7,671 nt of DNA, from assembly GCA_038238185.1 (NCBI GenBank), contig JBBRXY010000121.1, forward strand, positions 1-7,671, written 5' to 3'. Position 1 is the first letter of the stretch; each line of letters starts with the position of its first letter. The translations under genes were made by a program, and so were the position numbers. The stretch comes from DATAQC01 sp038238185 (GTDB lineage: Bacteria; Actinomycetota; Acidimicrobiia; Acidimicrobiales; AC-14). Shown in pieces: positions 5,776-7,671 of this stretch. Below the pieces are notes generated by a model. It was given only the letters and a program-made list of their open reading frames with translations. It did no database searches and was not told where the DNA came from.

Positions 5776-5805
5776 ATTGTAACGAACAGGCGTTCGCCCT
5801 GTCAA
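5776..5805 (-). promoter_or_regulatory. Strong sigma-70-type promoter of the HNH nuclease gene
   Basis: On the minus strand TTGACA (5800-5805) is a perfect -35. TACAAT (5776-5781) is a one-mismatch -10, and the spacer is 18 bp. Six bases then separate the -10 from the nuclease ATG at 5769, so the transcript should begin at or beside that A and be leaderless. It is by far the best promoter match I saw in the window. The flanking DNA (5806-5835) is AT-rich compared with its surroundings. Confidence 0.8.
5783..5796. promoter_or_regulatory. Predicted LexA (SOS) operator
   Basis: CGAACAGGCGTTCG is a perfect CGAAC-N4-GTTCG inverted repeat. It matches the core of the mycobacterial SOS box TCGAAC-N4-GTTCGA (14 of 16 positions counting the spacer) and the GAAC-N4-GTTC core of the Bacillus box. 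It lies wholly between the -35 and -10 of the nuclease promoter, where bound LexA would block RNA polymerase. lexA itself is not in this window. Confidence 0.7.
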
Positions 5806-5834
5806 GCTACCGATACAACCTTATTTGGGTGTAA

Positions 5835-6029
5835 CTACTGTCCGCCCTTCTGGATATACGAGCGAACAAAGTCCTCGGCATTCTCCTCGAGCACTTCGTC
5901 GATATCATCCAGAAGCTCGTCCAATTCGGCCTTCAATTTGTCGCCCTGCTTGGACGTGGCGGGAAGCTCTTCGACGGCCTCCTCGGGCTGACTGGGCGTC
6001 TGGCGCCGCTTCTGCTCCCGTTCGGTCAT
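5835..6029 (-). CDS. pup: Prokaryotic ubiquitin-like protein Pup
   Basis: Pup is the protein tag joined to target lysines by PafA and recognised by the coiled coils of the ARC/Mpa ATPase. The protein is 64 residues, the standard length. It has a disordered, charged N-terminus (MTEREQKRRQTPSQPEE), a helical ARC-binding segment of about residues 21-58 rich in Leu, Asp and Glu (KAELDELLDDIDEVLEENAE), and the conserved end FVRSYIQKGGQ. The final Gln means Dop must deamidate it to Glu before ligation, and dop is directly upstream. The ATG at 6027-6029 follows a perfect AGGAGG (6035-6040) at 5-base spacing, and that site overlaps the dop stop codon. Its lower GC fits its Glu/Asp/Lys/Gln-rich composition and need not mean transfer. 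Normally prcB would follow; here the HNH nuclease gene does. Confidence 0.98.
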   Translation of the reverse strand: MTEREQKRRQTPSQPEEAVEELPATSKQGDKLKAELDELLDDIDEVLEENAEDFVRSYIQKGGQ

Positions 6030-6034
6030 GGGCT

Positions 6035-6040
6035 CCTCCT
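6035..6040 (-). promoter_or_regulatory. Shine-Dalgarno of pup, overlapping the dop stop
   Basis: AGGAGG on the minus strand lies 5 bases before the pup ATG and shares two bases with the dop TAG (6039-6041). It is the strongest ribosome binding site I saw in the window and fits the need for abundant Pup, with likely translational coupling to dop. Most other genes here have weak or no Shine-Dalgarno. Confidence 0.8.
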
Positions 6041-7541
6041 ACGACGTTGACCCCAGCGCCTCGAGCAGGTCGCCAGGGGTCCTACATCTCTCCAACAACG
6101 TATCGACATGCGCTGCCGTTCCCTTCAAAGGTTCCATCATCGGGACTCGCCGCAACGGGTCGTCGCCAATGTCGAAAACGAGCGAGTCCCAGTTGGCGGC
6201 GGCGATCGACGACGCCCAGCGTTGCAGGCACCGGCCCCGGAAATAGGCCCGGGTGGTCGTGGGCGGCTCGGTGATGGCGGCCAGCACCGATTCCTCGGTG
6301 ACGAGGCGCTCCATGGGCATCCGGGCGAACAGCGACCGCCCCGGACGGACGTCGTGGTACTGGAGGTCGAGGGCGGCCAGCTTGGGGTCGGACCAGCCCA
6401 GGCCATGACGATCGCGGTAGGCCTCGACCAGTTGGTACTTGGCCACCCAGTCGAGCTGGTTGGCCAGGCTCATGAAGTCGTCCTCGAGGGCGGTGAGAGT
6501 GGCTTCCCAGCGGCGGAGGACCTCGGCCCCCACCTCCTCGCCGACCGCTTCGAGACCGCGCTCGTTGGCGTACTTGCGGGCCAGGTCGAGCAACTCCCAC
6601 TGGAGCTCCAGGGCGGTGATCGACGTGCCGTCGGTCAGGGTGAGGGGCTCCCGCAACGACAGGTCGTGCGACACCGAGCGTATGGCGGCGACGGGCGCCC
6701 GCAGGGTGAAGTCGCGATCGCGTTCGCCGAACCAGTCGTCCTCGATCATGGCCAGCACCACACAGGTGGTGCCCACCTTCAAGAACGTGGAGATCTCCGC
6801 CATGTTGGCGTCGCCCACGATGACGTGCAGGCGGCGGTACTTCTGGGCATCGGCATGGGGCTCGTCGCGGGTGTTCACGATGGGCCGCTTCAGCGTGGTC
6901 TCGAGACCGATCTCCTCTTCGAAGAAGTCGGCTCGCTGGCTGAGCTGGAAGTGGACGTCGACCGGAGGCTTGGCCACCGTCTCGGCGCCCACCTTGCCTG
7001 CTCCGCAGAAGATCTGGCGGGTGACGAAGTGGGGCATGACCTGGGCGGCGATGCGGGCGAACGGCACGGCCCGGTCGAGTAGGTAGTTCTCGTGGCAACC
7101 GTAGGAGTTGCCCTTGCCGTCGGAGTTGTTCTTGTAGATGGCGATGCTGTGACCCGAGGGCAGGGTCTCCGACGCCGCCTCTACCGACCGGGCCAGCGTG
7201 CGCTCCCCCGCCTTGTCGAAGCGAACGAGCTCGAGGGCGTCGGAGCACTCTGGCGTGGAGTACTCGGGGTGGGCGTGGTCGACGTAGAAGCGGGCCCCGT
7301 TGGTGAGCACGGCGTTGACGAGATGGGTCTCGATCTCGGGAGCCAGCGACCCTTCGCGGGCGAAGCCGCGGGCATCACAGCCGGGCGACTCGTCCTCGAA
7401 GTCCCAACCGACCTTACGAGCCAACCGGGCCACGTAGGCGTTGATCAGCAGCGACGAAGCGGTGATGGGGTTGGGTTCGCCGCCGCCCCGCAGCAGGATC
7501 CCGTACTCGGTCTCGATGCCCACGATCTTGCGCAGCGCCAC
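6039..7541 (-). CDS. dop: Pup deamidase/depupylase Dop
   Basis: Dop hydrolyses the C-terminal Gln of Pup to Glu so that PafA can use it, and it also removes Pup from conjugates. The protein is 500 residues, the usual length, with the same ligase-like fold as PafA. The N-terminus MALRKIVGIETEYGILLRGG contains the nucleotide/Mg glutamates (Glu10, Glu12). The stretch of about residues 41-70 (KVGWDFEDESPGCDARGF and onward) is the Dop-specific loop that PafA lacks. Asp88 in FYVDHAHPEYSTPE is the catalytic Asp. Further blocks are NSYGCHENY (145-153), VNTRDEPHAD (222-231) and HVIVGDANM (239-247). The start is GTG at 7539-7541; TAGGTT six bases upstream could be a -10 but lacks a -35. It lies 50 bp after arc and 9 bp before pup, in an arc-dop-pup operon. 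Confidence 0.97.
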   Translation of the reverse strand: MALRKIVGIETEYGILLRGGGEPNPITASSLLINAYVARLARKVGWDFEDESPGCDARGFAREGSLAPEIETHLVNAVLTNGARFYVDHAHPEYSTPECSDALELVRFDKAGERTLARSVEAASETLPSGHSIAIYKNNSDGKGNSYGCHENYLLDRAVPFARIAAQVMPHFVTRQIFCGAGKVGAETVAKPPVDVHFQLSQRADFFEEEIGLETTLKRPIVNTRDEPHADAQKYRRLHVIVGDANMAEISTFLKVGTTCVVLAMIEDDWFGERDRDFTLRAPVAAIRSVSHDLSLREPLTLTDGTSITALELQWELLDLARKYANERGLEAVGEEVGAEVLRRWEATLTALEDDFMSLANQLDWVAKYQLVEAYRDRHGLGWSDPKLAALDLQYHDVRPGRSLFARMPMERLVTEESVLAAITEPPTTTRAYFRGRCLQRWASSIAAANWDSLVFDIGDDPLRRVPMMEPLKGTAAHVDTLLERCRTPGDLLEALGSTS

Positions 7542-7591
7542 GCAGGGAACCTACCCGCTCCGTCTGACGAGGCGGTGCGACGCGACCGGCC

Positions 7592-7671
7592 TCACAGGTA
7601 CTGTCCCGTCGCCACCCGCTCGATGGCCCGGCCACCGGTGGGGTTGGTCTCCTTCTTGTTGTGGGAGACGA
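7592..7671 (-). CDS. arc: C-terminal end of the proteasomal ATPase ARC/Mpa (partial)
   Basis: The last 25 complete codons of a gene running off the right edge end in GGRAIERVATGQYL and a TGA at 7592-7594. The GQYL ending with penultimate Tyr is the conserved tail of actinobacterial ARC/Mpa. It inserts into pockets of the PrcA ring and couples the ATPase to the 20S core. The hexameric AAA+ ATPase binds Pup through N-terminal coiled coils, unfolds the tagged protein and feeds it into the core; those domains lie outside the window. The position directly upstream of dop and pup is the usual one. The call rests on the tail and context only. Confidence 0.88.
   Translation of the reverse strand, partial: VSHNKKETNPTGGRAIERVATGQYL

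Noticed and set aside
5770..5805. A longer nuclease (200 residues) starting at TTG 5803-5805.
   Set aside because: That TTG is part of the TTGACA -35 box, and the added residues would be encoded by the promoter and SOS box.
4597..5814. TACCGAT occurs at 4597-4603 and 5808-5814, bracketing the toxin-antitoxin and nuclease genes, as a possible target-site duplication.
   Set aside because: A 7-bp match between about 200 and 30 bases is expected roughly 0.4 times by chance, and no terminal inverted repeats or transposase accompany it.
5835..6029. Lower GC of pup as a sign of horizontal transfer.
   Set aside because: The amino acid composition (Glu, Asp, Lys, Gln, Ile) forces AT-richer codons, and pup is core to the pathway here.

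Overview
The window is a high-GC, tightly packed actinobacterial chromosome segment carrying most of a Pup-proteasome locus. Pup ending in GGQ, Dop, PafA, PrcA, PrcB with intact catalytic residues and the GQYL tail of the ARC/Mpa ATPase are all present. These point to Actinomycetota. The gene order and the lack of pafB/pafC next to pafA are unlike Mycobacterium, so a deeper lineage (for example Acidimicrobiia-like) is a guess. No 16S or other taxonomic marker is present.

The main genes lie on the minus strand and read from right to left. They are arc (last 25 codons only, 7592-7671), dop (6039-7541), pup (5835-6029), an inserted nuclease gene (5203-5769), prcB (3638-4435), prcA (2964-3641, 4-bp overlap with prcB), pafA (1198-2556) and a DUF3866 gene (173-1189). 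Three genes face the other way: a Phd/YefM-RelE/ParE-type toxin-antitoxin pair (4632-5200), a small DUF2007 membrane-anchored protein (2634-2936), and the 3' end of an unrecognised gene at the left edge (1-156).

The pathway fits together as follows. Dop deamidates the C-terminal Gln of Pup. PafA ligates Pup to lysines of target proteins. ARC recognises and unfolds pupylated targets and docks on the PrcA/PrcB 20S core through its GQYL tail, and PrcB degrades them. Dop can also remove Pup.

The unusual part is 4436-5834. The pup-prcBA junction is split by about 1.4 kb holding a toxin-antitoxin module and a convergent endonuclease VII-like HNH nuclease. The nuclease gene has a near-consensus sigma-70 promoter (TTGACA, 18 bp, TACAAT) that would give a leaderless mRNA. 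A perfect CGAAC-N4-GTTCG palindrome, the Gram-positive/mycobacterial LexA SOS box core, lies between the -35 and -10. This suggests a DNA-damage-inducible nuclease embedded in the proteasome operon, with prcBA separated from dop-pup and possibly dependent on its own promoter.
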